Below, in pieces: positions 36,840-44,423 of a stretch of 64,000 nt of DNA. This stretch comes from Candidatus Foliamicus numerosus. GTDB lineage: Bacteria; Pseudomonadota; Gammaproteobacteria; Steroidobacterales; Foliamicaceae. The notes under the pieces were generated by a model. The model did no database searches. It saw only the letters and a list, made by a program, of their open reading frames with translations, and was not told the DNA's origin. The DNA lies in assembly GCA_028285945.1 (NCBI GenBank), contig JAPYNE010000066.1, positions 1 to 64,000 on the forward strand, written 5' to 3'. Within the stretch, counting starts at the first letter, position 1. Each line of letters opens with the position of its first letter. Both the position numbers and the translations under genes were made by a program.

Positions 36840-38293
36840 TAGGCTCTCTCCTCGCCGGGCGCCGGCGCGCCCTTCCAGAAATACCGCCGGTAGCCGCGCT
36901 GCGAGTCTATCGCGTGAATGCGAAAAACGAAGCGCAGCTTCAGCCCCACGCGCATCCGCTCCAGCGGGCACTCGGTAAACTCCATCAGCACCCGCGCGCC
37001 TTCGGCGGTGGCCGCCAGCCCGTATTGCAGCGGAGGATGCGGCGTATAGGCGAGCCAGTCCTGGGTGAAGGAGGAGACTTCACCCGGTTGTTCCGCCAGC
37101 GGCACCGGCTCCTGCTCGGATTCGGCGTTGCAGTCGGGATTGACGCAGCGCGCGCTGCGCGGAAACTGCACGGTTCCGCACACGGGGCAGCGCCCGCCTA
37201 TGAAGCCCGTCAGTTCGGCCCGATGGCGGTCGAATGCGCTGAGCCGGGTTTTGGTGTCCGCTTCGGCCCGCATGCCGAAATCCATCGGCAGCAGCCCGCT
37301 GAAGCTTAAGTACTTGGTGTAGGCGCGCTCGGGGCGCGGCGGCGAGAGGGCCGCGCGGCGCGCGTTGCGTTCCTGCCATTCGGGAAGTTTCCCCGTGGTC
37401 CGCAAAAGCAGCGCGATTCCCCCCTGGGCGAACCCCGCCACGAGAATCAGTTCGTCCGGATTCGCTTGGGCCAATGCGTCGATCGCGAGCAACAAGGGAT
37501 GGGGCGCGCCGGTATCGCCCACATCCCCGAGCCGGCCGTCCTGCACCAACTCGGCTGTGAGGCCCAGGCCCTTGGCCAGCGCGGCGGCCATCCGCGGCGG
37601 AGCGGCGGGCAGCACCGCGCGCGACAATCGCTCGGGCGGCACGCCGGCCTGCTCCAGCACGCCGCGAACCAGCGCCGGCAGGATGGCGCGGTAACCGCGA
37701 TCGCGGATCCAGCGCTCTTCCCAACGATAATCGAACGATTCTCCGCTGCCGCGGAACTGATCCACGAAATCCCGCGAAAGCCGGTACTCGGCCACCATGT
37801 CGGCTATCGTCTCTTCGCTGCCCAGCAGCACTGCGGCGGCGCCGTGGCCGTACTGGAGCTCCTGGGCGCTGCCCGGCTTGGCGAGCCGCGCATCCGCCGA
37901 AACCACCAGCGACGAGCCACTGCCCCGCACGGCCTCGCAGAAGGCCTGCAGGCCGGCGTTGCGGGAGTTGGCGAGATCCACAGCGGCCAGGTTGCCGGCC
38001 AGGTTGAGCGCCTCGCCGACCACGGCAGCGGACTGGCGGTCGGCGAACGGCGGCGTGGTGGAAGCGAAATACAGACGCCGCAAGCGCTCCTTGAGCCGGT
38101 CCGACAGGCAGCGCCGGGCCGCTTCCACGCCCATGGTGATGCTGTCCTCGTCCCAGTTGCACATGCTGCGCGCGCCTCGGGCCAAACCCTTCAGAGCCGG
38201 GTTGGCCCAGGAATTGGCTGCGAAGATCGCTTGGCGGTCCAAGCGCATGGCCGGCACATAGGCAGCCGCATCCACGATGCCAGGCCCAGTCAT
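36839..38293 (-). CDS. HMG-CoA-synthase-like protein fused to a DUF35 zinc-ribbon/OB-fold domain
   Basis: From ATG 38293 the product has 484 residues. The first 330 or so follow the fold of archaeal HMG-CoA synthase (GIVDAAAYVPAMRLDR, WDEDSITMGVEAARR, STTPPFADRQSAAVVGEALNL). At the expected nucleophile the chain reads LANSRNAGLQAF instead of a Cys motif, and the HxPN-type His region reads AVLPAAPP. The C-terminal 140 residues are a DUF35 domain with zinc Cys pairs CPVCG and CVNPDC and an OB-fold. It overlaps the thiolase gene by one base and probably forms a complex with it. Loss of active-site residues suggests a structural or acyl-CoA-binding role. It is not the pathway HMG-CoA synthase, which is at 60673. 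Confidence 0.75.
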   Translation of the reverse strand: MTGPGIVDAAAYVPAMRLDRQAIFAANSWANPALKGLARGARSMCNWDEDSITMGVEAARRCLSDRLKERLRRLYFASTTPPFADRQSAAVVGEALNLAGNLAAVDLANSRNAGLQAFCEAVRGSGSSLVVSADARLAKPGSAQELQYGHGAAAVLLGSEETIADMVAEYRLSRDFVDQFRGSGESFDYRWEERWIRDRGYRAILPALVRGVLEQAGVPPERLSRAVLPAAPPRMAAALAKGLGLTAELVQDGRLGDVGDTGAPHPLLLAIDALAQANPDELILVAGFAQGGIALLLRTTGKLPEWQERNARRAALSPPRPERAYTKYLSFSGLLPMDFGMRAEADTKTRLSAFDRHRAELTGFIGGRCPVCGTVQFPRSARCVNPDCNAESEQEPVPLAEQPGEVSSFTQDWLAYTPHPPLQYGLAATAEGARVLMEFTECPLERMRVGLKLRFVFRIHAIDSQRGYRRYFWKGAPAPGEERA

Positions 38294-38316
38294 ATGCGCT
38301 CTTGCCGGGTTGCTGG

Positions 38317-39171
38317 CTACTCGAAGGAGTTGGGGTTGGCGGTCAGCTGGCCCGGGAACAGCCGGTCGGCCTGCTCCCGGTAGGCCTTCGGCACCTCGTC
38401 CATCGAATTCAGCTTGCAGCCCGATGAGTGCCAGACAAGGTGCCCCGGCCGGCCTTTCATTCCCATCCAAGGCAGCCACGGCGAGAAATAGGTGGAGGAA
38501 AAGCTGCTGCGCAGGCTGCCGATGCCGGGGTCGGCGAAATCCTCCCGCCGGCAGAACATGGTCATTGCCTCCAGCCACGGTTGCGGCGCATGCGCCATCG
38601 CCCGGCTCGCCATCAGCCAGACATGCGGGCCGGCAGCCTTCCAGTCCCAGTTCCAGCGGCGCAGATCGCCGGTGGGATCAATGTGCGCGGCTAAAATCAT
38701 CCCGTCCTCCGTGTAGCGGGCCCCATCGGGCCCGCCCATGATGTTGGCTGCAACCGGCAGCGTTTCGCCCGTGTAAGGATTGACGAACGCCTCAAGCATT
38801 TCATCCGTGGCAGGGTCCTTGAAGAAGGTCAGCGTGCGGCTGCTGATCGAGTACTCGCCGTTTCCCAGGGCGCGCGGCCAGTAGATTTCCGTTCCCTCCA
38901 GGTTGAGGATGTGGTTGGGGCGCTGATCGCCCACCTGAGCGTAGATCCGTCCCGCATACCACCACGGCGAGTCCTGCTCTGACAGGCTGGCCTGTACCCG
39001 CAACCAAGCCTTTAGCCAGCCCTCCTTGTCATCCGCCGCGGGGAACAAGCCGCCGCTGCTGGCGGCCCGCGCTTCGATGCTGAGCGCGGCGGACAGCCCC
39101 AGCCCTCCCAGGCCTGCGAGCATTGCGCGCCGGGACAGGCCGTCAGGCATCGTTGAAGTGTGCTCGCTCAT
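38317..39171 (-). CDS. DUF1838 family protein with Tat-like signal
   Basis: The protein of 284 residues starts at MSEHTSTMPDG. It has a twin-arginine-like signal (LSRRAMLAGLGGLGLSAALS, then AARA cleavage site) and a body with LNLEGTEIYWPRAL, SSRTLTFFKDPATDEML, NPYTGE and FSSTYFSPWLPWMGM, matching DUF1838 proteins as I recall them. Function is unknown. It is 23 bases upstream of the HMG-CoA-synthase-like gene in the same direction, so these genes are probably one transcript. Export by Tat suggests folding with a cofactor before translocation. Confidence 0.75.
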   Translation of the reverse strand: MSEHTSTMPDGLSRRAMLAGLGGLGLSAALSIEARAASSGGLFPAADDKEGWLKAWLRVQASLSEQDSPWWYAGRIYAQVGDQRPNHILNLEGTEIYWPRALGNGEYSISSRTLTFFKDPATDEMLEAFVNPYTGETLPVAANIMGGPDGARYTEDGMILAAHIDPTGDLRRWNWDWKAAGPHVWLMASRAMAHAPQPWLEAMTMFCRREDFADPGIGSLRSSFSSTYFSPWLPWMGMKGRPGHLVWHSSGCKLNSMDEVPKAYREQADRLFPGQLTANPNSFE

Positions 39172-39240
39172 TGATGGAATCTCCGGCGGTTCGCGGGGCA
39201 GGCCGCGAGGAAACAATGATATAGGCGCGGAGAATCGGCG

Positions 39241-39396
39241 CTACCCGGCGATCGCCGGCACGCCCGCCGGCGCCAAGCCCTCATGGTGGTGCATGATCCG
39301 CCAGCCTTTCGGCGTGCGCAGCAGAACATCGGTGATGCGCACGCGGTCCTCCATGCCCTGCGCATTGCGTTCCTCGAACGCGTCGAAGACACCCTA
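39241..39396 (-). pseudogene. C-terminal fragment of an NTF2/SnoaL-like protein
   Basis: Read on the minus strand, the segment encodes [20 protein letters not shown], then DVLLRTPKGWRIMHHHEG and a short tail to TAG 39241. This is the last third of a SnoaL-like or DUF4440-type protein (the WRIMHHHxS strand is typical). No start codon or N-terminal part exists upstream: at 39397 the sequence changes to AT-richer DNA. The gene was cut, probably by the event that placed glnA's present leader here. Confidence 0.6.
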
Positions 39397-39695
39397 GATT
39401 AACTTCCAGATTTCATTTTTCATCCCTATTTCGCTCATATTGTTTCGCAAACTGCCAGAATTCACGCTTTATCCATGCGAAACATGGCCTAAAGTATGGA
39501 CTTGGCCCTGTTGGTGCCGCTAGAATATGCCCCTGTGCCGCAGAAAGGAGTCGTCGGCGCTGTTTTCGGTTCGACCCCCTCTTCGTTCTGGCGTCAATCA
39601 GCGCGCCGTGTCGATGTGGTTGCGGCAGGATATGGCGCGAGGCTGCCCGGCGCATCATTTCAGGAATCAACCGGCGTTTGAGGGCCCTTAAGGCA
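39397..39695 (+). other. glnA leader region
   Basis: No gene is visible. A sigma-54-like match lies at 39502-39518: GG at 39504-39505, ten bases, then GC at 39516-39517 (TTGGCCC...GTGCC). This is about 180 bases before glnA. It fits nitrogen-controlled glnA transcription, but the -12 part is imperfect. Confidence 0.3.
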
Positions 39696-41105
39696 ATGGA
39701 TGTATCGGAAGTAATCAGCTTGATTAAGGAAAAGGGCGTGAGGTTCGTGGATCTCCGCTTTACCGACACCCGCGGCAAGGAACAGCACGTGAGCGTGCCG
39801 TCGCAGGTGATCGACGAGGAATTCTTCGCCTCGGGGAAGATGTTCGATGGCTCTTCCATCGCCGGCTGGCGCGGCATCGACGAATCCGACATGGTGTTGA
39901 TGCCCGAGGCCGACAGCGCGGTTCTCGACATGTTCGCGGAGGACACCACGCTGCTGTTGCGCTGCGACGTGTATGAGCCGGTCACTATGCAGGCCTACGC
40001 CCGCTGCCCTAGGCTCACCTCCAAGCGCGCCTTGGAATACTTGCGTTCCACCGGCATCGGCGACGATGCCAACTTCGGCCCGGAGAACGAGTTCTTCATT
40101 TTCGACGATGTGCGTTACGGGAGCTCCTTGGAGAGCGCCTCCTACCATGTCGATTCCATTGAAGGCGCATGGAATTCAACCCGCGAGTTCGAGGAAGGCA
40201 ACTACGGCCACCGCCCCGGCGTGAAAGGCGGCTATTTCCCCGTCCCGCCGGTGGATTCGCTGCAGGACCTTCGCTCCACCATCTGCCTGGCGCTGATGGA
40301 CTTCGGCCTGCCGGTGGAGGTGCACCACCACGAGGTGGCCACTGCGGGACAGGGCGAGATCGGCGTGCGCTTCAACAGCCTCACGCGCAAGGCCGACGAG
40401 GTGCAGATTCTCAAGTACGCGGTGATGCAAACCGCGCATCAATTCGGCAAGACCGCCACCTTCATGCCCAAGCCCCTGGTGGGCGATAACGGCAACGGCA
40501 TGCATGTGCATCAGTCCGTGATCAAGGACGGCGCCAATATCTTCAGCGGCGACGGCTATGGCGGTCTTTCCGAGACCGGCATGTACTACATCGGCGGCAT
40601 CCTCAAGCATGCCCGCGCGCTTAACGCCTTCGCCAACCCGTCCACCAACAGCTACAAGCGGCTGGTGAAGGGCTTCGAGGCCCCCACGATTCTGGCCTAT
40701 TCGGCGCGCAACCGCTCCGCGGCGGTGCGCATTCCGTTTGTGGCGGACTCCCGGGCCCGGCGCATCGAGGTGCGCTTCCCGGATAGCATGGCCAATCCGT
40801 ACTTGGCGTTCGCCGCCATGCTCATGGCCGGCATCGACGGCATACAGAACAAGATCCACCCCGGCGATCCGGTCGATAAGGATCTATACGACCTGCCGCC
40901 CGAGGAAGAAGCGGGGCTGCCCACCGTGGCGTTTTCGCTCGAAGAGGCTCTCGCCGCGCTGCGCGCCGATAACGAGTTCCTCAAGGCCGGCGACGTGTTC
41001 ACCGACGATCTTCTGGAAGGCTACATGGAGTTGAAGGAAGCGGAATGCACGCGCTTGCGCGCCACCACGCACCCGGTCGAATTCGAGATGTACTACAGCC
41101 TGTAG
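39696..41105 (+). CDS. glnA: glutamine synthetase, type I
   Basis: The 469-residue enzyme shows the ribbon [11 protein letters not shown], the catalytic [12 protein letters not shown], the [14 protein letters not shown] metal/ATP block, NGMHVHQSV, the [10 protein letters not shown] region and the adenylylation tyrosine in DLYDLPPEE. It forms the dodecamer that makes glutamine from glutamate and ammonia, controlled by adenylylation and P-II proteins; glnK is present at 7155. ATG 39696 has only a weak ribosome site (AAGG). It is followed by a DUF4124 gene as in many gammaproteobacteria; glnL and glnG are not next to it. Confidence 0.97.
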   Translation: MDVSEVISLIKEKGVRFVDLRFTDTRGKEQHVSVPSQVIDEEFFASGKMFDGSSIAGWRGIDESDMVLMPEADSAVLDMFAEDTTLLLRCDVYEPVTMQAYARCPRLTSKRALEYLRSTGIGDDANFGPENEFFIFDDVRYGSSLESASYHVDSIEGAWNSTREFEEGNYGHRPGVKGGYFPVPPVDSLQDLRSTICLALMDFGLPVEVHHHEVATAGQGEIGVRFNSLTRKADEVQILKYAVMQTAHQFGKTATFMPKPLVGDNGNGMHVHQSVIKDGANIFSGDGYGGLSETGMYYIGGILKHARALNAFANPSTNSYKRLVKGFEAPTILAYSARNRSAAVRIPFVADSRARRIEVRFPDSMANPYLAFAAMLMAGIDGIQNKIHPGDPVDKDLYDLPPEEEAGLPTVAFSLEEALAALRADNEFLKAGDVFTDDLLEGYMELKEAECTRLRATTHPVEFEMYYSL

Positions 41106-41150
41106 CGGCGATCGGACAGGCTTCCCGACGCTAGTCCAGGAGGGACGACG

Positions 41151-41678
41151 ATGAAGAAGGGATGGACAGGGTTCGCGCTCCTGCTCGTATTGCTGTCACA
41201 GGCGCACGGGCAGGAAATCTGGCGGCAGGCGGATGGTCAGGGGCATGTGCGCTATGCTGATCGGCCCTTCCCGGGCGCGGTCCGCATCCAGTCGCCCGGC
41301 ACAGCGGGCTGGCGCTTGCGCGCAGGGCCGCCGCCGAGCAAGGCGGCGCAGGGAGAAGCGCAGGCGGTAACGCAGGCCGCCGCCCTCGGGCTGGAAATTG
41401 CTTCCCCGGCGGCGGGCGAAACCGTGTGGGGCGCTGGCGGCGGGTTGGAAGTGCGGCTGCTTGTGAACGGGGAGCTGGAAGGCGGCGCTGTTTTATCGAT
41501 CCTTCTGGATGGCGCCGAAGCATCCTGGCAGGGCGAGCTGCCGGTTCTCCGGCTCGCGGAGGTCTGGCGCGGGGAGCACCGGCTGCGGGCTCGCGTGCTG
41601 GATGCACGCGGCCGGGAGCTTGCGGCAAGCGAGGAAGTTCGCTTCTTCAAGCGGGAACCCGCAATTCCTGAACCCTGA
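41151..41678 (+). CDS. DUF4124 domain-containing exported protein
   Basis: The 175-residue protein has a signal peptide (WTGFALLLVLLSQAHG) and directly after it the DUF4124 domain (EIWRQADGQGHVRYADRPFPGA). The remaining part is predicted beta-rich and resembles an Ig-like fold (LEIASPAAGETVWGAGGGLE...LRARVLDARGRELA). Genes of this type commonly follow glnA. The function is unknown. A GGAGGG ribosome site lies seven bases before the ATG. Confidence 0.8.
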   Translation: MKKGWTGFALLLVLLSQAHGQEIWRQADGQGHVRYADRPFPGAVRIQSPGTAGWRLRAGPPPSKAAQGEAQAVTQAAALGLEIASPAAGETVWGAGGGLEVRLLVNGELEGGAVLSILLDGAEASWQGELPVLRLAEVWRGEHRLRARVLDARGRELAASEEVRFFKREPAIPEP

Positions 41679-41774
41679 GGCCCGCCGCCCCGATTCGGCC
41701 CTGCGCGAGCTAAAAGCAGGCACACCGGTGCAATAGGCGGCTGGGAACGCCCGCTAGCCCGCCAGCCCTGCGGC

Positions 41775-41903
41775 CTTTGGTTCGTTCCCTGTGTCCCGGA
41801 AACGCCGGCAAGCGCATCCCTGCGGGCTCTGTGGCGGTGTGCGCGCCAAGCGATTGGCGCGCACTGCCTCCACAAGTTCCGGGACACAGGGAACGAACCA
41901 AAG
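41775..41903. repeat. type A palindromic element (copy A3)
   Basis: Perfect 27-base complementary arms (41775-41801 and 41877-41903; arm begins CTTTGGTTCGTTCCC). The arm sequence is unrelated to A1 and A2, yet the interior keeps the type A core: TGTGCGCGCCAAGCGATTGG followed by CGCGCACTG, itself a perfect small palindrome. Arms that change together while the core stays constant imply selection on pairing. Confidence 0.9.
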
Positions 41904-41950
41904 ACCTTTAGCAAGCGCGACATAGGGGTTTGCTCCAGCTAAAGCCCTGT

Positions 41951-42072
41951 GCTTGCCTCCGCCTTGCGGGAGCGTCGGCGGCAGGAGCCGCCGCCGAGCC
42001 CCATGGATGGGTTCTTGACCTTCCAGGTCAAGCTTCAAGTAGTCATGCGTCTCCCGCGAGGCGGAGGCAAGC
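41951..42072. repeat. type B palindromic element (copy B2)
   Basis: Twenty-two-base arms (GCTTGCCTCCGCC... 41951-41972; complement 42051-42072) with one G-T pair. The interior shares GTCGGCGGCAGGAG and CCGCCGCCGAGCCCCATGG-ATGGGTT and the terminal ATGCGTCTC with B1. Relative to B1 it lacks about 20 bases in the first half and gains a segment with its own perfect 8-bp hairpin (CTTGACCT, TCC, AGGTCAAG, 42014-42032). It starts 47 bases after A3. Confidence 0.85.
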
Positions 42073-42148
42073 TCCGGGCGAGGGCAAGCACATCAACGCT
42101 GCAGCATCTCCTACCGGGAACCCTGCGGAAACGGATGCAAAAAGCGGG

Positions 42149-42897
42149 CTAACCGGAAACCGGGCTGTTCTCAAGGCTGGGGCCGAGCTTGAGCGCGCCG
42201 GTGAGATCGGCCACGCTCGCGATGTTGCGTTCGGCTAGGTAATCGGCAATGCCGGCGTTGATCTTTTTGCACACCAGCGGGTCGTAGAACAGCGCCGTGC
42301 CCACGCCCACGGTTGTGGCCCCGGCCAGAAGAAACTCGATGGCATCGACTGCGTTCATGATGCCGCCTTGGCCGATGATGGGCGCATTGTGCTTGCGCGC
42401 CACTTGGTAGGTCTGATGCACTTTCAGCAGCGCCAGCGGCTTGATCGCCGGGCCGGAGAGACCGCCCTGCACGTTGCCGATCACCGGCCGCCGGCTCTCG
42501 GCGTCAATTGCCATGCCCATGAGCGTATTGATCACGGCCAGCCCGTCCGCGCCCGCCTCCAGGCAGCGCCGCGCGTTTTCGGCGATGTCGGTCTGGTTGG
42601 GCGAGAGCTTGGCGATCAGCGGCTTTGCGCAATGTCCTGCGCCACGGCATCCGCCCCGGGGTTCTGCAAGCCAATGGCGTTGAGCATCCCGCCGGTCGTC
42701 TCACACAGCCGGTGCGCCTTGTTGCCCAGCCTGGGCTCAAGCGTCGTGCCCTTGCACACGATTGCGCCCGCGTCGGCGTTCGAGAATCCTTCCACGCGGG
42801 TGTATTCGTCGCCGAAGCCCACGCAGCCCGAAAGAAGCACGATGGGCGAGCGCAGCTTCAGCCCGCAGAAGTCCACCGCAAGGGCCGACCCGGCCAT
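42149..42897 (-). pseudogene. pyrD: dihydroorotate dehydrogenase (class 1B) with internal deletion and frameshift
   Basis: ATG 42897 opens a proper class 1B PyrD start (LAVDFCGLKLRSPIVLLSG, CKGTTLEPRLGNKAHRL, LNAIGLQNPGADAVAQDIA). At about 42627 the frame breaks. The next recognisable sequence, in another frame, is PLIAKLSPNQTDIAENARRC, then VINTLMGMAIDAESRRP, QGGLSGPAIKPLAL, GQGGIMNAVDAIEFLLAGA and the C-terminus. About 60 residues between these parts, including the active-site loop region, are absent. The enzyme oxidises dihydroorotate in pyrimidine synthesis; as read it cannot be functional. Confidence 0.88.
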
Positions 42898-42899
42898 GC

Positions 42900-43812
42900 T
42901 CACGCCGCCGCCTCATCCTCGGCTTTCAGCGGCCGGCTCAGGAGCGCTTTGAGCACCCGCCCCGGGTCCTGCCCGCGATAAAGCACCCGGTAAACCTGCT
43001 CGGATATCGGCAGATCCAGGTTGAGGCGGCGCGAGAGCTTATGGATCGCCTCGGCGGCATGGAATCCCTCGGCCACCTGCCAGCACCAGATCACCGAGTC
43101 CGGCCAGACCCATGAAGCTATCTGCCTCGGCGCCCAGCGACGCGCCCAGGCGCACGATCTCCGCCAGTCCGCGGCATATCAGCGCTGCCCTGGCGTTAGC
43201 GCCGTATCCCAGGCCATCGGAGGCGCCGGCGGCGATCGCGATGACGTTCTTGGTGGCACCGCCCACCTCCGCTCCAACGAGATCGTCGGAAACATAAGCG
43301 CGCAGCGCTCCGGCGTTCAATTTGCGGGCCAACCAGAGCGCCTGGCCCCGCTGGCGGGAGGCCACCGTGATGGCCGCCGGCCGGCCTGCGGCCACCTCGG
43401 TTGCGAAAGTAGGGCCGGATACCGCCGCCAAGGGGTAGTCCGGGCCCAGTTCCTGCTCGGCAACCTGATGCGCCAGAAGGCCGGTTTCCACCTCCAGGCC
43501 TTTTGAGGCGCAGCAAATACGGGTTCCGGCCGTTAGCAGGGGCTTGAGCCGGCGGAAGGTTTCGCGCAGGGCCGAACTGGGCGTAACCACCAGCACGCAC
43601 TCGGCCTTGTCCGTGGCGGCTTCCAGTTCCTCTGCCAGCTTTACGGCCCCCGGCAGCGGCACGCCCGGCAGATAGCGCCTGTTCTCGCGGTCGTCCGCAA
43701 GTTGATGCAGATGCGCACGGTCGATATCCCAGATCCGCGCCGCGCAACCGGCCTTGGCCAAGTGAACGGCCAGCGCGGTTCCCCAGGCGCCTGCGCCGAT
43801 TACCGCGAACAT
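42900..43812 (-). pseudogene. gpsA: glycerol-3-phosphate dehydrogenase [NAD(P)+] with internal deletion and frameshift
   Basis: ATG 43812 opens MFAVIGAGAWGTALAVHLAK (NAD-binding), CASKGLEVETGL, SGPTFATEVAAGRP and EVGGATKNVIAIAAG, all normal. The frame holds to MGLAGLGDLVL (residue 244). There the expected TCTxxxSRNRRFG segment of about 30 residues is missing, and the C-terminus continues in another frame as QVAEGFHAAEAIHKLSRRL and ISEQVYRVLYRGQDP to TGA 42900. The loss removes part of the substrate-binding domain. GpsA supplies glycerol-3-phosphate for phospholipids, so a broken gene is remarkable unless a second copy exists. It ends three bases before pyrD begins. Confidence 0.88.
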
Positions 43813-43825
43813 GGCTGGCGCCGAG

Positions 43826-44242
43826 CTATCGCCCGCCTATGACCGGCAGGTTCTCGCGTTGCCAGGCCGCCAGCCCTCCCTTCAGGCTGAATACCTGCTC
43901 CGATCCCTTCTTGCGCAGATCCTGGGCCAGCCGGCCACTGGCGGAGCCGTTGTCGCAAACCAGCACAACCGGCTTGCCCGATTTCAATTTCGGGGTTCCC
44001 GGAACCTCTGCGGCGCGCATGTTGCGGGCATTGGGAATATGCCCTTGGCCATAGGCCTTGGGCTCGCGCAGATCAAAAATGGCCGCGCCCTTGTTGATGG
44101 CCTGAACCGCCGTGGCGGGCGCCAGCGCGCTCACCGCCAGCGACCGCAGGCGCACTTCGTTGAACAGGGCTGCGAGGAGGCTGCCAACAACCCCAAGGCT
44201 GAGCCAAGGATGCGCGCCTACGAATTCAATGAGAGTTCCCAT
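43826..44242 (-). CDS. yibN: membrane-anchored rhodanese-like protein (YibN type)
   Basis: The 138-residue protein has one N-terminal membrane span (HPWLSLGVVGSLLAALF) followed by a rhodanese domain with FDLREPKAYGQGHIPNA and the active-site loop VLVCDNGSASGR (Cys nucleophile). Genes of this type begin the yibN-grxC-secB-gpsA row in many gammaproteobacteria. Here grxC and secB are missing and gpsA follows after 13 bases. Sulfurtransferase or redox functions are inferred from the family only. Confidence 0.85.
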   Translation of the reverse strand: MGTLIEFVGAHPWLSLGVVGSLLAALFNEVRLRSLAVSALAPATAVQAINKGAAIFDLREPKAYGQGHIPNARNMRAAEVPGTPKLKSGKPVVLVCDNGSASGRLAQDLRKKGSEQVFSLKGGLAAWQRENLPVIGGR

Positions 44243-44423
44243 ATCGGCGAAGGCATCGTGTTCCAGGTTGCTCCAGTAGGCCGGCCTGCCGCTGCTTGCG
44301 CCGCCATGAAGCTCTGGCGTTGCGCCTGCCGCGGGGCGTTCCGCAAGGCATTATAACGATGCTCGCTATAATGCCGGTGCGCATTTTGCAACCGCCCACC
44401 AAGCCCGTATTGCCCCTGGTGCC

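Larger units (their letters stand above)
41679..42148. other. spacer filled by palindromic elements A3 and B2
   Basis: This 470-base convergent spacer between the DUF4124 gene and the pyrD remnant has no gene. It holds A3 (41775-41903) and B2 (41951-42072). The first 95 and last 75 bases show nothing notable. Confidence 0.7.

Noticed and set aside
36839..38293. Calling this gene the HMG-CoA synthase of the mevalonate pathway
   Set aside because: The catalytic Cys and His are not found, and a complete enzyme is encoded at 60673.
30874..42072. Palindromic elements as simple transcription terminators
   Set aside because: Each is over 100 bases with nested hairpins and conserved cores and lacks T-runs; one (A1) lies between same-direction genes. 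Terminator activity cannot be excluded but does not explain the conserved interior.
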